The position numbers were made by a program, and so were the translations under genes. Shown here piece after piece: positions 53,061-64,000 of a stretch of 64,000 nucleotides of DNA (position 1 is the first letter of the stretch; every line of letters starts with the position of its first letter). This DNA is from Molanna angustata (Eukaryota; Arthropoda; Insecta; Trichoptera; Molannidae), in NCBI GenBank assembly GCA_963576475.1, contig OY754977.1:33420672-33484671 (forward strand), read 5' to 3'. The notes below the pieces were generated by a model. It had not been told where the DNA came from. It did not search any database and saw only the letters and a list, made by a program, of their open reading frames with translations.

Positions 53061-54815
53061 ATCGGATCTAGATCTGTATTTGTGCCATTTTGACAAAATA
53101 CTTACTGCCTTATAAAACTGCCTGCCTTGTGGAACAAAATGTGTATTAGTCTTGTCTATGTTGTATGTTGATAGTGATTTTTGTATAAAATTTATTTAAA
53201 ATGCATTTAATATCTATTTTTATTATTATAAAATAGTAAAACTGATTGTCACCAGTTTATAAATAGTGAAATGCCGTGGCACAATGGTAAGTCGTTTCTT
53301 CTTTAGGGATTCTAGGTGCGATTCCTAGCAGAAAATAAACTTATCAACACTAATTAGTCAAAAGAAGAACTTTTCATTTGCATCAAGTTCCAAGAAAAAT
53401 ATGTTTTTAATAATTATTTTACAGTAAAGTTATTTGTCATTGGCAAAGTTAATTTTTTCACTAAATTTTATTTCATCTTTCTTATACTAGGTGTTATAAT
53501 AGTCACGGTGTTAATATATTTTTTTGATTATGACCATGGAAATTTGGAACAAATTTAGAGAGTCAAGGTTAAAAATCAGTTTTTTCTTATAAATAGGAGA
53601 TGAAAGATGTTCCATGTTCAGTTTTTAACTCCCACATTGGAGCATTTATTATTATTATAGTTGGATAACTTGTATAGCGCCGTTTCGTGGAAAATCACCT
53701 TTGCAACCACATAAACTATATTTCTTTGTTGAAGCCTGCCTACTTTCCTTTGAATACGGCCCCAACAAAGCATTCTAACAATCGTCACTAGTTTGATCAC
53801 ACCGAGATCTTGACGTGCGTCAAATGTTAAGTATACGATTTATATTTTTTTTTGGAAATTACTGAACTTTAAAAATTGTCTGAGAAGTCCTTCGTCATGT
53901 TTAAGTCCAATCAATTCATTAAAGCAGGTCTCTGAGTCAAATTTTCAAATGCTTTTCTCTTTCGTAAAGTGCTATTTTTTTTTTTGTATGGGATTTGAAA
54001 TTTTTTTACAAGAAACGTCAAACCCCATACAAAAAATAGTGCTTTGCGAAAGCGACAGCGTTTGGCAATTTAACTCTGGCCCCAGGTGTTAAAATATTTT
54101 TTTTGAAATTTTCTCATATCAAAATTTTTCACAAAAAAATTATTTTCATTTTGTAAATTTTAAATTACTTATATTTAGTTTTTATTAACTTAATTGTTAC
54201 CAATTTGTTTTCAAGCATATTTTACGCATATATTATAAAATAGAGTGTGTAGCTCTTACTACTAAAATATTGAAGTGAAATTTCTTTACCTCGAAAAATA
54301 TGATATTTTTAAAAATATTTCATATTAAAACAATGGGTATGAACCATTGTCGTTCCTAACCTGTATTTTTTTTCAATAGTGTTGTTGAGTGTAAAGCTTA
54401 TTCATATATTTATCTTGACTAGTGATGGTTCAAAGGTCAAAATTTGACCGTAATTTATTAACGATCTTACTTATTAGATTTCTTTAATAGCTTACTAAAC
54501 GATCAACTACATAAGCATGACTAAAATAGTTAAGATCAGTATTAAAAATTCTTACTTACTAAGATATTACTAACTAGTTCACCAAATTGTTTACGAACAC
54601 CCTCATTTTTTTTTATATGACCGCATTGGCTTTACAGATGTCAAAAAAATGTATGTAATTTTTGGATAATTGACTCTCGACCTGTCCTAACTTGATGTCT
54701 ATGAAATAACGGTGTAATAAAGATAGTCACTGTTTATAAGTAAACTTTTTGCCTAATCACATTATATTACCAGGTACAGGTACTATACATAGTTTATGTT
54801 TCACAAGTAATTGGA
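53061..54815. other. Intergenic DNA with repeat fragments
   Basis: Contains a diverged SINE head at 53270-53335 (CCGTGGCACAATGGTAAG) and a reversed LINE tail near 53665-53700 (TTGTATAGCGCCGTTTCG). An inverted pair around 53967-54050 shares AAAGCACTATTTTTTGTATGGG-like arms. Otherwise AT-rich. Confidence 0.55.
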
Positions 54816-54819
54816 CCTG

Positions 54820-55001
54820 GGGGGCAAGTCTGGTTGACCGTCGTAATGAAAACCCTCCTTGTTTACCCATATCATGGATATGATTATTATATGGAGTTCT
54901 ACAATATCTTTAGATGTCATAGAACTCCATACAATAATTATATCCATGATATGGGTAATCACTGGGGTTTTGATTTCGCCTGTCAAACCAGACTTGCCCC
55001 C
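54820..55001. mobile_element. Foldback MITE, almost entirely palindromic
   Basis: Arms 54820-54901 and 54920-55001 are reverse complements with few differences (outer GGGGCAAGTCTGG, inner ATGGAGTTCTA) around an 18-bp loop. Confidence 0.9.
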
Positions 55002-55211
55002 ATGATCAATGATAAAAAACATCATGTATTCATCAAGGGGTACAAAGTTTCCTTTTTACATATTGCAAAGTGATTGTTTATGTACCATTATATTGTTTCA
55101 TAGTAGATTATGTATTTGTCTTTGACATGTTCTGTATTTGAATTTAAAACAACTGCATTGACACTATGAAAGTAAACAATCTTTTGTTTGACGTGAATTT
55201 TTTTTATTTTT

Positions 55212-55530
55212 ATTTAATTTAATGTAGGTACTCGTAACACACATGTATTAACGTTAACTCTGCTATATCTCATATTCCTCTGTGAGCACAGTTTGCTTAA
55301 AAAGAGGTCCAGTTTTTGTTTAATTTAATGTAGGTACTCGTAACACACATGTATTAACGTTAACTCTGCTATATCTCATATTCCTCTGTGAGCACAGTTT
55401 GCTTAAAAAGAGGTCCAGTTTTTGTTTAATTTAATGTAGGTACTCGTAACACACATGTATTAACGTTAACTCTGCTATATCTCATATTCCTCTGTGAGCA
55501 CAGTTTGCTTAAAAAGAGGTCCAGTTTTTG
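55212..55530 (+). repeat. 106-bp tandem array, 3 copies
   Basis: TTTAATTTAATGTAGGTACTCG repeats at a 106-bp period (cores at about 55212, 55318, 55424); each unit ends AAAAAGAGGTCCAGTTTTTG. Unrelated in sequence to the 106-bp satellite at 0.6-1.9 kb. Confidence 0.95.
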
Positions 55531-56590
55531 CTTCACATATTAATATATAGATACTGAAGTATATTTTGGATCTTGGCTAATTCAATAATAATCTACCTAC
55601 ATCAGTTCTATACTTCTTCAGTTCCTAATACCATTCATGATTGAACATCATCATTTTGTTTAATCTTGGGTCCGTATTTTAAGATTGCCGTTGCAAATAA
55701 CATATCCCAGCCATCAAAGTCTCCCAATTTGAATTAACATTTGATTTAGTATTGTAGCTTCTACATTACATGTCATTGTCAGTCAAATCCTGGACTCGAG
55801 GATTCTACGCTTTGTTATTCTTTATTTTGTCCAGAAATAAACAATTTCCTTTAGATATAACCATACCCTATCTATTTTTTCTGTAATTCTACAGTTCAAC
55901 AGTCATATTTAGATTACAATTCTTGCTAAACCGACAGTAAGATTTTTTTTCTTAATATTTAAATTTTTCTCAACACAATGGTTAAGAATTTTCACTTCAC
56001 TAATATTTTTAGTAATAAATTATTTGTTTGTGATGTATTGAAAATATATTATTATCCTTAATATAGATATTTTTATTTCCAGTATTTTAGGATGTTAGAG
56101 GCATTGTTTAATTTATTAGCAACATTTGTACTATCTATATCATTTATAACTATATTATTTTATTCTCTTTGGTAATTATTTGTGTGTATGATTTTTATAA
56201 TTGAATTTAACTTAACATTACATTTAAGAATATAGTTTCAAATTTATTATATATTATAGATTGTATAAAATACATATCGCTTCTGAATGTACTGTAATTT
56301 TATTATCAAATAAGTACATATTATATATATAATTTTATTAAAATTATCGGCATCTAATGTATAGATTGATTTTTAATAACTTAAAATGAAAGATAGATTT
56401 ATTTATATTTTTAAGGTTTGGGAGATCTATTTTGTAATTTGCATTTTTAGCTATACAAAACAAAAACTATTCCTTAAAAAGCATTTATAATAGTTTTTCT
56501 ATTATTGATTAGTAGAATTGTAAAAAGAATACAATCTATTTTAAATTATATTATTTCAAATTTATTTTGTTTTAACATTATTACTATTTT
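55531..56590. other. Intergenic AT-rich DNA, nothing recognised
   Basis: Very AT-rich with no coding or repeat structure I can name. Confidence 0.5.
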
Positions 56591-57376
56591 GCGTTTCCCT
56601 TAAAAGTGCACTTCATGGCAATGTTGGCATGACTGCCAGGCAGTCAAATAATCTTAATGTTGCCATATCTCCAAATTAAGTTCCCCCAATCTTAAATAAT
56701 TTAAAACTTAAAAACAATACATGTATTTTTAAAATAAAACAATTTGTTCATGCTCATTGTAGTGGCAATCATAAAATATGTGTATGAAATAACCACAGAC
56801 TTCTATAAACATAGACTCATCACGTAGAAAAATATATGGTCCGATACGCGGACCCGGTGATCGATATGAATATAGCCGTCGTAAAATATAGGTTGTCGTA
56901 AAATTCTTGTCCCTTCTTTTTAGACGATTGACAATATAAAATACAACACTTGCGCATATTTTAATATTTTTTTCCTCTAAAAAAACTAAAACAACACTCA
57001 AGAACACAACGTGGTCCAGCTTCATAACACAGTCACAATGATGAATGTAGGCACTCACGGTGGCATATGCACGAATCGTAGCTAGCTTCATACATGTTGC
57101 CGTGCCCACTAGTGGGACCACATACCCTTGGTTGGTGATAGCTGTAATATATCTATCTCTTTCTTTTCCATACTACATAAAAAGGAATGAATGCAGAGTG
57201 TCTCAGGTTTGTTAATTTATGCTGAGTCTATGTTTATAGAAGTCTGTGGATATAACTTATACAAATATAAAACTTAAAAAATCCCTAATTGTAGGAAATA
57301 TTGTGATTTTAACATATAACAACACCAAACCCAATCATACCAACTTAACCACAAAGTGCACTTTCACATGAAACGC
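56591..57376. mobile_element. Inverted-repeat element of the GCGTTTC..AAGTGCAC family, carrying a nested element
   Basis: Outer ends GCGTTTCCCTTAAAAGTGCA and, reversed, GCGTTTCATGTGAAAGTGCA. Related pieces lie at 22267-22400 and 27100-27370. No transposase; a 130-codon minus frame (56729-57121) lacks any recognised motif. Confidence 0.7.
56793..57249. mobile_element. Nested element with perfect 27-bp terminal inverted repeats
   Basis: 56793-56819 (CCACAGACTTCTATAAAC...) is the exact reverse complement of 57223-57249. 457 bp, non-coding. The target duplication is unclear (ATA/ATAA). Confidence 0.88.
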
Positions 57377-57954
57377 ACTCTACTTAAAATGAGATTTCAT
57401 ATTTTTTTAATTTATTTCATATATCTAAGTACCTAATGAATATTTACCATTTTTTAAATGTATCTTATGCTACTAAGTGCGTTTTTAATAATTTTATTTA
57501 TTTCATAAATTTTACCTTCACTTTTACTTATTTTTGTCAATTTTATTAAAGATTAGTTAAAACTAGAGCATTGAATATTATAGTCATTTTCTGTTGACCG
57601 AAAAATTATCTAAGATTTACTAGGTATTTAAATAAGCATTTATCATGTAGAAACTAAAAACATTCTTGAATATTATTTATAACAAAAAAAAACATTCTGC
57701 TTATTTTTTATGGGTGTGAATCACTTGAAAAAGAGTAAAAAATAATAACAACTTATTTTTTGTATAGAATACTTTAATTTTTATAATTATACCATATATT
57801 ATATTTAAAAAAATATATATTTTTAAGTTATTTGTACAAAGTTAGGTTTCATGATATGTTTGACCAATGTTGATGCAAATTGATTAAAGAAAGTATTTTA
57901 AAATGTTCTTTTTTTCAAAACCAATTGTTCCTAGTTATTATTATAAAAGAAAAA

Positions 57955-58560
57955 TCATGTCCTTGTAACAAGAAAATATTCTTACATTACCTAAACCTGT
58001 CGAGGTAGGATTCGAGCCCTCATTTACCGAATTAGTAATCTAGACTGTTTGCTGCCAACCCATCTTAATTCTTATTTCAAAAGAAATATAAATTACTAAA
58101 TATAATTTTTCACAAGACTATAACATTATATCTTACCATATCAAAAATAAATAAAGACATCCAATCCAATATAAGGTGAATCGGCTTTCCATTATGCCTT
58201 TTAATATGAAACAGCTTAAAGTAAGTAATAATTTTTAACATCTCACTGATCATTTTTTGGACCAAAAAATTTGATTTTAATAATCTATATTTAGCAATGG
58301 GTCGATTCAGTGAATTGATCTCAGGCACTCGACTCACTAGAGATTCGATTTTTTTTGTTGTGATAAGATTTTTTATTATATGAAATTGATTTTTGACAAA
58401 TCAATCTTTCAGGCCACGATTTTTTGTGAATTGGTTTTTTAGACTTTGATTCAAAGATCGATCTTCTGATAAGAGTCGCCCATCCCTACCGGGAATCAAA
58501 CCCAGGACCGGATGTCAGATAGATAACCAACTGAGCCATGAAGTCTGTAATATGAACTCA
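57955..58560 (-). repeat. Two decayed tRNA-SINE heads
   Basis: Near 57960-58065, TGTCGAGGTAGGATTCGAGCCC is a reversed box B context related to the SINE at 50.9 kb. Near 58490-58550, GGGAATCAAACCCAGGACC is the reverse complement of GGTCCTGGGTTTGATTCCC, with CAACTGAGCCATGAAG as a box A-like part. Confidence 0.6.
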
Positions 58561-58639
58561 TTTATATTCGTCCGACGAATGTCTTTATTAATCAACTCTT
58601 TTTATATTGGAAGCAGTCGAAAAACAGATGAAAAAGATT

Positions 58640-58740
58640 GAAATAATACATCAATTTGTATAGCGCCATTCTTGTGTGTTCACCACAAGGGCGCTTACTT
58701 TGCGAAGATTGCAGAGTTTCCACTATTATAACATACATAA
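58640..58740 (-). repeat. LINE 3' tail fragment (reversed)
   Basis: TTTGTATAGCGCCATTCTTG...CACAAGGGCGCTTAC is the reverse of the AGCGCCCTTG...GGCGCTATA tail seen at 51.7 and 59.35 kb. Confidence 0.75.
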
Positions 58741-59030
58741 AAATAATCTATTTGTAATTCAAAATCATTTAACTTTCTTAAATAAACTAAAAATTTATGT
58801 ATAAATATCTTTATTACAAAATAATTATTTTGTTACATAATATAAAGATATAAAAAAGCACTGGAGATTACATTAACTAAACAATAAAAAGATATTATTT
58901 AGTTGTCACAACTAATAATAAATATTTACATTGGGTACCCTTATTAATAAAGTATTTACCTATATACAATTATTAACTATTTATTATGTACAAAGATTGC
59001 ACTGCATCTGTATAATAAATTACTGCACTG

Positions 59031-59395
59031 GTTGAGATGTCCAGAACGAGTGGACTATATGGTATGCCTGATGGTGTTTAAGGCTCTGAACGACTTGGCT
59101 CCACACTACATTCAGAAATTGTGCCAAAGGAATGTTCCATCAGGGAGGCAGCTTACGCTGAGATCGTCTGGATCACAGAGTACCAACTCTTTAAGGCGGC
59201 TTACTATGATCTCGGTTTTAGTGTGAACGGGCCTTTAAAATGGAATAAATTGCCTCTTGGCATACGTGGAGCTCAGAGCATTGACACCTTCGGTAAACTT
59301 TTTAAGACTGGTATGTTTCTGTGAGCCAACAAATAAGATACAGCGCCCTTGGAGTGATCTTGTATCACTAAACGGCGCTTTATAAATTATTATAG
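59031..59395 (+). pseudogene. LINE 3' end (CR1/L2-like), better copy of 5525-5811
   Basis: Encodes [40 protein letters not shown], then after a small disruption FSVNGPLKWNKLPLGIRGAQ, ending with CAGCGCCCTTGGAGTGATC...ACGGCGCTTTATAAAT. Confidence 0.88.
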
Positions 59396-59461
59396 TTATA
59401 TTTGCTGTGATGACATTTTTATACTATATAAATAAAAATCAGTCCCATATTTATCAGAATA

Positions 59462-59641
59462 TGTCCTATTCTGATTCATCTAAATTTATCCGTCTGAATT
59501 TTTAGTATATGAGAAATGTCAAAAAGTTGACCGAATTTATACGGGACTCATTACGTCACACCGCGTGGATAAAATCCTTCTATCCACGGTCGCCGTTGGT
59601 TACAGACGTTTTCGTACTCTGAAACGAAACAGAATAGGACA
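59462..59641. mobile_element. TA-flanked MITE, copy 2
   Basis: 180 bp, ends TGTCCTATTCTGATTC / GAAACAGAATAGGACA between TA dinucleotides; opposite orientation to copy 1 at 30017-30194 and alignable end to end. Confidence 0.88.
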
Positions 59642-60219
59642 TAATAGTTTCTTAAAAGAAATCTAACTGACCAAATTATCTACACTAAAAAAATTAAATA
59701 GATACAAAATTGAATGAAAGATTTTAAAGATATGTCTCAGAACGAAAAATATAGGAAAATTTGAAAATTTGAGTACAAATAATATTATAATTGGTGACGA
59801 AGCAAAACTTGATAAATTGGTTGAAATTTGTCACTTATAGCACTACACAATCTGGTGATATCTTTTGTATCAAGATACCAATTGTACTTAATGTATTATA
59901 TAACTATTTACATAACTAAATAGAAATACAAATCAATAACTGTATTCATGTCAAAATCAATTTAAATTATATTAACACAATGCACATTTCACCAAACGTG
60001 ATGGCATCATTTAATATGCCCATTGTTTATATTAAGTAATTCAGAATATTTCCATTTACAGTTATCGAATCGCATTTACAGTTATTTAATATTAAGATTA
60101 GGTGAACACTGGTATAATATTCAACACGTCGTACTAGGACACTGGGTTGGACAAAGAACGATTTTAAAGTCAAATTAACAAGAGCAAAATCTGCCATTCA
60201 AATCACGGGAAACCGTAAC

Positions 60220-60921
60220 TTAAGACGGAGGGGCACAGTCACAACAGAAGTTGACAGCTCTCTCCTCCCAGACCCACAGTTCACGGAGTTCTTGTGGGAG
60301 ACCGGCTACACTCTCCCTACCGCTGTGGTAGACGCACTTGCCCTTCTTCCTCCTCAGCAGCTTGACGGTGAAAGATCTAGGCTTACAGGTGAACTTGCCG
60401 TACCAGCAGTCGTGTTTGGTGCATTCGACGGTCCTGAGATATCTCGGGAAGTAATCGCTGCCGAGATCGATCCATTTGATGATGGCCTCGCACTCCCACG
60501 GCCTGGATCCGGCGGACCTCTTGTTTCTGGGCGCGCGCTTCATCTCCGTGATCTCCGCCTTGATCATGTGGTCGCTCTCCCATGCCGGCTTGTCGTCCAG
60601 CTCTTGGGAAAAGTCGTCGTCGACGAAAAACTGATGGAAAGCCGTCGCCTTCCTTTTGATGTCCGAAGGAGCTCCGATCTTCTGAGGTGTGTCCAACGGA
60701 GGGCTGACGCTCATGTACCTCGGATTGTAGGCGGGACCGAGGATCTCAGCGAGCGATTCGGGTCCCAAGGAATTGCAGCCTTCGGTGATGATACCCAGTT
60801 TCTCGCTGACTTTGGGACCAGAACCGTGAAATTTTTCGTAAGTATGTAGTTTTGCTCCACCGGCAGGTTTCGATAGACCGACGATATACAAAATAAACAC
60901 GTTAATCAAAAATGAATTCAT
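60220..60921 (-). CDS. trk: Trunk-like Torso ligand, secreted cystine-knot protein
   Basis: 233 residues in one exon. Residues 1-20 form a hydrophobic signal peptide (FLINVFILYIVGL). A pro-region follows, ending in RNKR (132-135), a furin-type site. The mature part (136-233) has eight cysteines (144, 167, 172, 179, 196, 226, 227, 229) and the blocks WECEAIIKWIDLG, DYFPRYLRTVEC, CWYGKFTCKPRSF and a final CCDC. This pattern fits Trunk, the extracellular ligand that activates Torso (terminal patterning in flies; PTTH is the other Torso ligand). Noggin-like or other cystine-knot factors are less likely because of the DYFPRYLR..EC block. The start was chosen as the only ATG giving a signal peptide. 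No disruptions. Confidence 0.82.
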   Translation of the reverse strand: MNSFLINVFILYIVGLSKPAGGAKLHTYEKFHGSGPKVSEKLGIITEGCNSLGPESLAEILGPAYNPRYMSVSPPLDTPQKIGAPSDIKRKATAFHQFFVDDDFSQELDDKPAWESDHMIKAEITEMKRAPRNKRSAGSRPWECEAIIKWIDLGSDYFPRYLRTVECTKHDCWYGKFTCKPRSFTVKLLRRKKGKCVYHSGRESVAGLPQELRELWVWEERAVNFCCDCAPPS

Positions 60922-61830
60922 TTTGCTTTAATTTGTAATACTATTGAAGCAAACTGCTACTACACTAATAGTAAACAAAAATGTTTTTAGTAATTGTCAC
61001 TTCACGTACATGACACTTATTGTTCTTCGCAAAATCGATAGGTACATAATTAAAAAAGCTAGAGTTGAACGTAGAAGAATCGAGTATGCAACCTTCTCAG
61101 AGCAGAATGTTTGAAAGACTGAAGGGCAGTGGTAAATACTAAATACCAAAGGGTGCATTACTGACCGTGAATAAATGCATGCACTAACATTGCCAAAATT
61201 CCCCAAAACCTTTGTCCCCTTCCATCGCCGATGAAACATCGCCTCTCTCTTTCACCCGGTCAACAGACACACAAAGCACACTATAACGGCAATTACTACA
61301 TTACAGGGCTAACTTAATTGTTTGATGGTTTCTGCAAATGCACAGAGTCACGGATTTTATGAAATGAAAAATTATGAATCTGCTCTTATTTTTACTTTCA
61401 TGGCGTACCCAAGATTATTCGAATAAAAATTGAGTTTTCGTTATTATTTTCTATCTAACATATTTATAATTTAATCCATAGTAAATTTATACAGATTTTT
61501 TGCAAAACATATATGAAAAGTTAAATAAATGGTGTAGGTAACAGGCTATGATCTCATACTTTTAAAGAGTACTACAATTGGTAAGCATGCATGAGACGAT
61601 GGATGAATGTGTAAGAAGCGATGAGTGTCAGCAATCAGCAAGGATAGAGATGTTTAGTATTTGGTTATCTTTTTCTACTATATCTACTGGGGACACGGCG
61701 TGAAAGGTTTAAGATTTTAAAGGTTTTAATAAAGATATGGTGATAAGGTACGTAATATTTTTTAGTATTTATCATTTTAGAATTTATATACATTATACAT
61801 TGATAGGTACTTTATTTTAATCGTATTCAA
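60922..61830 (-). other. Region upstream of trunk
   Basis: Holds the presumed 5' UTR and promoter. I cannot fix a TATA box or initiator. AT-rich with no further gene. Confidence 0.4.
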
Positions 61831-61834
61831 TAAG

Positions 61835-61985
61835 TGCCCGACCGATCATTTCACTTCGGTCATCTTCGGCTAAAAAATCACCTTAAGCTTCGGCCAAAAA
61901 TAAGCCCAATTTTATTCCTAAAGAAGTTTTCCATCAGCCAATAAAAACAGTATAAACTAACAAAATTCGTTAAACCTGGATGTTT
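61835..61985 (-). mobile_element. Partial second copy of the hAT-type MITE
   Basis: AGTGCCCGACCG..., TTCGGCCAAAAATA and CAGCCAATAAAAACAGT follow the reverse complement of the right half of 22583-22969. Confidence 0.75.
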
Positions 61986-64000
61986 TTAACATAGGTATAA
62001 TAATTAGGTATTTCATTTCATTTCAATAAAAAACGAAGTTGATAATAATTCTTTCGAACTTACTTATTATATTACTAATACTGCATAAATAATCAATTGT
62101 TCCTCCACAGCTTGCATCGGCATATTTTATGATTACATATACCTACTGTTTGTTTTCTAAATAAATAAATAAACAAAATAATAATAAAAAGTAACTGAAT
62201 AGAAGATTATTATAAACTAGCCCAAAGTAATAAAAGCAAAAAACTCCCTTGAAGTGAAATGCACGACAATAGCATATAAATAATCCATTTATTATTATTA
62301 CAAAATATGCATTTTTGCGTAAATCAATATCGTTTGTCCACGAGGTACGAATTTGTTATTTTTGTTATAAAATGAACTCCCTATACTTAATTCACATCAT
62401 CAATTGACTCATGCTCTTTTTGATAAGGACTAGGTATGAAATAGATTTATTTAAAAAATTAATGTAGGCACAGTTAGCGGCAAATAACTCGAGTAAATCA
62501 CATGGGGAGAGCAGAGCGTAAATTTGTGTTTTTGCTTGGTTGATATATGCGCAAACCGCTTCCCTCGACCACAAAAATTCTCAAGTTATTTGTCGTAAAC
62601 TATAAGTATATCAATATTTTCTGGTTCCACTCATAAAATGATTATATATAATAAAATAAACCAAATCGTGAATATTAATAATTACTTATTTAGGTAGGTA
62701 CCTAAAAGAATATATTTTTATATATAAATAATGCGTAAATAAACATCTATGAAAAACTAATGGATTTTCATATTTCTGTAAGAATTCCTAATCTTTGCAA
62801 TACAATAATTAGTATAATTTGGGCACTTTTAATACTGAGGCCGATCCTAGAGAAAATAAGAAATGATATTACCTGGATCACTACTTACAATAACATTCTG
62901 AAATGACCGTTTGTGTCGATACGTTTCACACAATTGTTTGTCTGACCGACCCTGGTAACAAGCCGCCTATATTATAATCCCATTTGTTATCTAGTTATGA
63001 AACCCAAAATATTTTCCCTATTAAGCTAATGGGGTTCAAAACAAAATCATTAAAAGCCCATATCTCTAATCATAATATCCCAACACAATATTAACATAAT
63101 AATATTTATTTAGGATTTGCGCACACAAATTAATAACCCTTACTTCACTATTTTCAGGTCGACTTACCTACCTACCAAGTTATTATAGTAGGTACCTACC
63201 TACCTGAAATTATTATATTGCAAAATACTTAGAACCCTCGGGCTAACTGATGTACACAAATATACATACATACCATCACGCCATGTCCCTCGCGGGGTAG
63301 GCATAGTGAACCAACCATACGTCACTTATTTCTATCTTGACACACATTCATCGCCTCGTCAACATTCTTACATTTTCTTATACATGTTCGTCTGTTCTTT
63401 TACGCTTCTAACATTTCCGTCTTTCAAAATACCGTTCACATGGACCTCACGCAATTTAATAAATAAGTAAAATTAAACTGGACTTTATATCAAAGACGTA
63501 TCTTTTGAGGGTACTGGGGAAAACATTATCAAAATTTACTATTTAACCTACATATAATCTTTTATATATAAAAAAAGTTCAAAATAAATGTCTGTCAAGA
63601 TAGAAAAATGTGGTGTTCGGTTGTCTCTGCCTGCCTCATGAGGGACACGTCGAGATGATATGTATGTATGTAGTAATATTATCTTTCATACAATTCGCCT
63701 ATACAATAATACGCAAATTGATGAGTTTCATGATTTCTTATGATTTCCATCAACAAACCTCTTGGCATCAACAAAGATTTCGTCATGGATAATCATCAGG
63801 TCTTGCCCAAATTGTAATTTATTTGTTTTAACATATATCTACGGCTTCACGCCATTATATAAATTCACTTAAAATTAAAAACACATAAAATTATAACAAA
63901 AAACTACTAAATCTTCTACTTCCTGGCCTCTTCCCAACTTATCGTCGATGAAAACTGTTGGGGTCAGCTCTCCTCGTCCTCAGGCTGTATACTCTTCGGT
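61986..64000. other. Intergenic AT-rich DNA with minor repeats
   Basis: No gene recognised. TAGGTACCTACC-type palindromic microsatellites at about 62690-62705 and 63165-63205. CATACCATCACGCCATGTCCC at 63268 and a GTGATGGTATG-type relative near 63655 are moth-type repeat fragments. Confidence 0.5.

Noticed and set aside
56729..57121. 130-codon minus-strand gene
   Set aside because: It crosses the boundary of a nested repeat element and matches no motif.
60292..60849. 185-codon + strand open frame
   Set aside because: It is the antisense shadow of trunk; composition follows trunk's codons and it has no motif of its own.

Overview
The window is nuclear DNA of an insect, most likely a moth or butterfly (Lepidoptera). 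It is AT-rich, has AG/GT-bounded introns of kilobase size, and is packed with LINEs, SINEs, an LTR element and short inverted-repeat elements of types common in moth genomes (tRNA-headed SINEs, 'cataccatcacgcc' repeats, TAGGTA-rich microsatellites). The order is inferred from repeat style and gene content, not from a database match.

Two host genes are supported. The first is the 3' part of a fibrillin-like gene on the + strand. I resolve 23 exons from 310 to 52197. Every junction keeps reading phase, and together they encode 1252 residues ending in a stop codon: three complete 8-cysteine TB domains, 19 EGF domains (18 with calcium-binding D-x-D/N-E-C starts) and the C-terminal domain with a basic processing site. 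Module order follows the C-terminal portion of vertebrate fibrillins. The 5' part lies left of the window. The second gene, on the - strand at 60220-60921, encodes a secreted cystine-knot protein that I identify as Trunk, the ligand of the Torso receptor tyrosine kinase. The two genes converge, with about 8 kb of repeat-rich DNA between their coding ends.

Layout: 1-5.8 kb is a fibrillin intron with a 106-bp satellite, clusters of dyad-symmetric words and an internally deleted LINE. At 6.8-10.3 kb is a 5'-truncated antisense LINE with a 33-bp target duplication. At 11.6-19.7 kb is an antisense Ty3/gypsy-type LTR retrotransposon with apparently identical LTRs. At 19.8-21.3 kb is a SINE apparently split by an inverted-repeat element. 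From 22 to 31 kb are closely spaced fibrillin exons with hAT-type and TA-flanked MITEs, small tandem arrays and a large palindrome. At 31.2-35.2 kb is a 26-copy, 152-bp satellite that appears to have grown from a repeat/host junction. At 37.5 kb is a 99-bp array. At 40.3-41.0 kb is a decayed piggyBac-type transposase. At 41.7-47.4 kb is an apparently intact antisense LINE with ORF1 and ORF2. At 47.9-48.7 kb is an hAT-type element with a perfect 8-bp duplication. From 49.3 to 52.2 kb are the last fibrillin exons, and from 52 to 64 kb mostly repeats around trunk.

The most interesting gene-level point is the intron after 49581. The only join that keeps the complete lysine-rich tail uses a GC-AG intron. 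Failure to splice there ends the protein three bases later and exposes a nearby AATAAA, which suggests a regulated short fibrillin lacking the last C-terminal block. The most interesting repeat-level points are two satellites whose origins can be read from the sequence (a SINE promoter head, and a repeat/host junction) and an unexplained system of dyad words around 2 and 5 kb.
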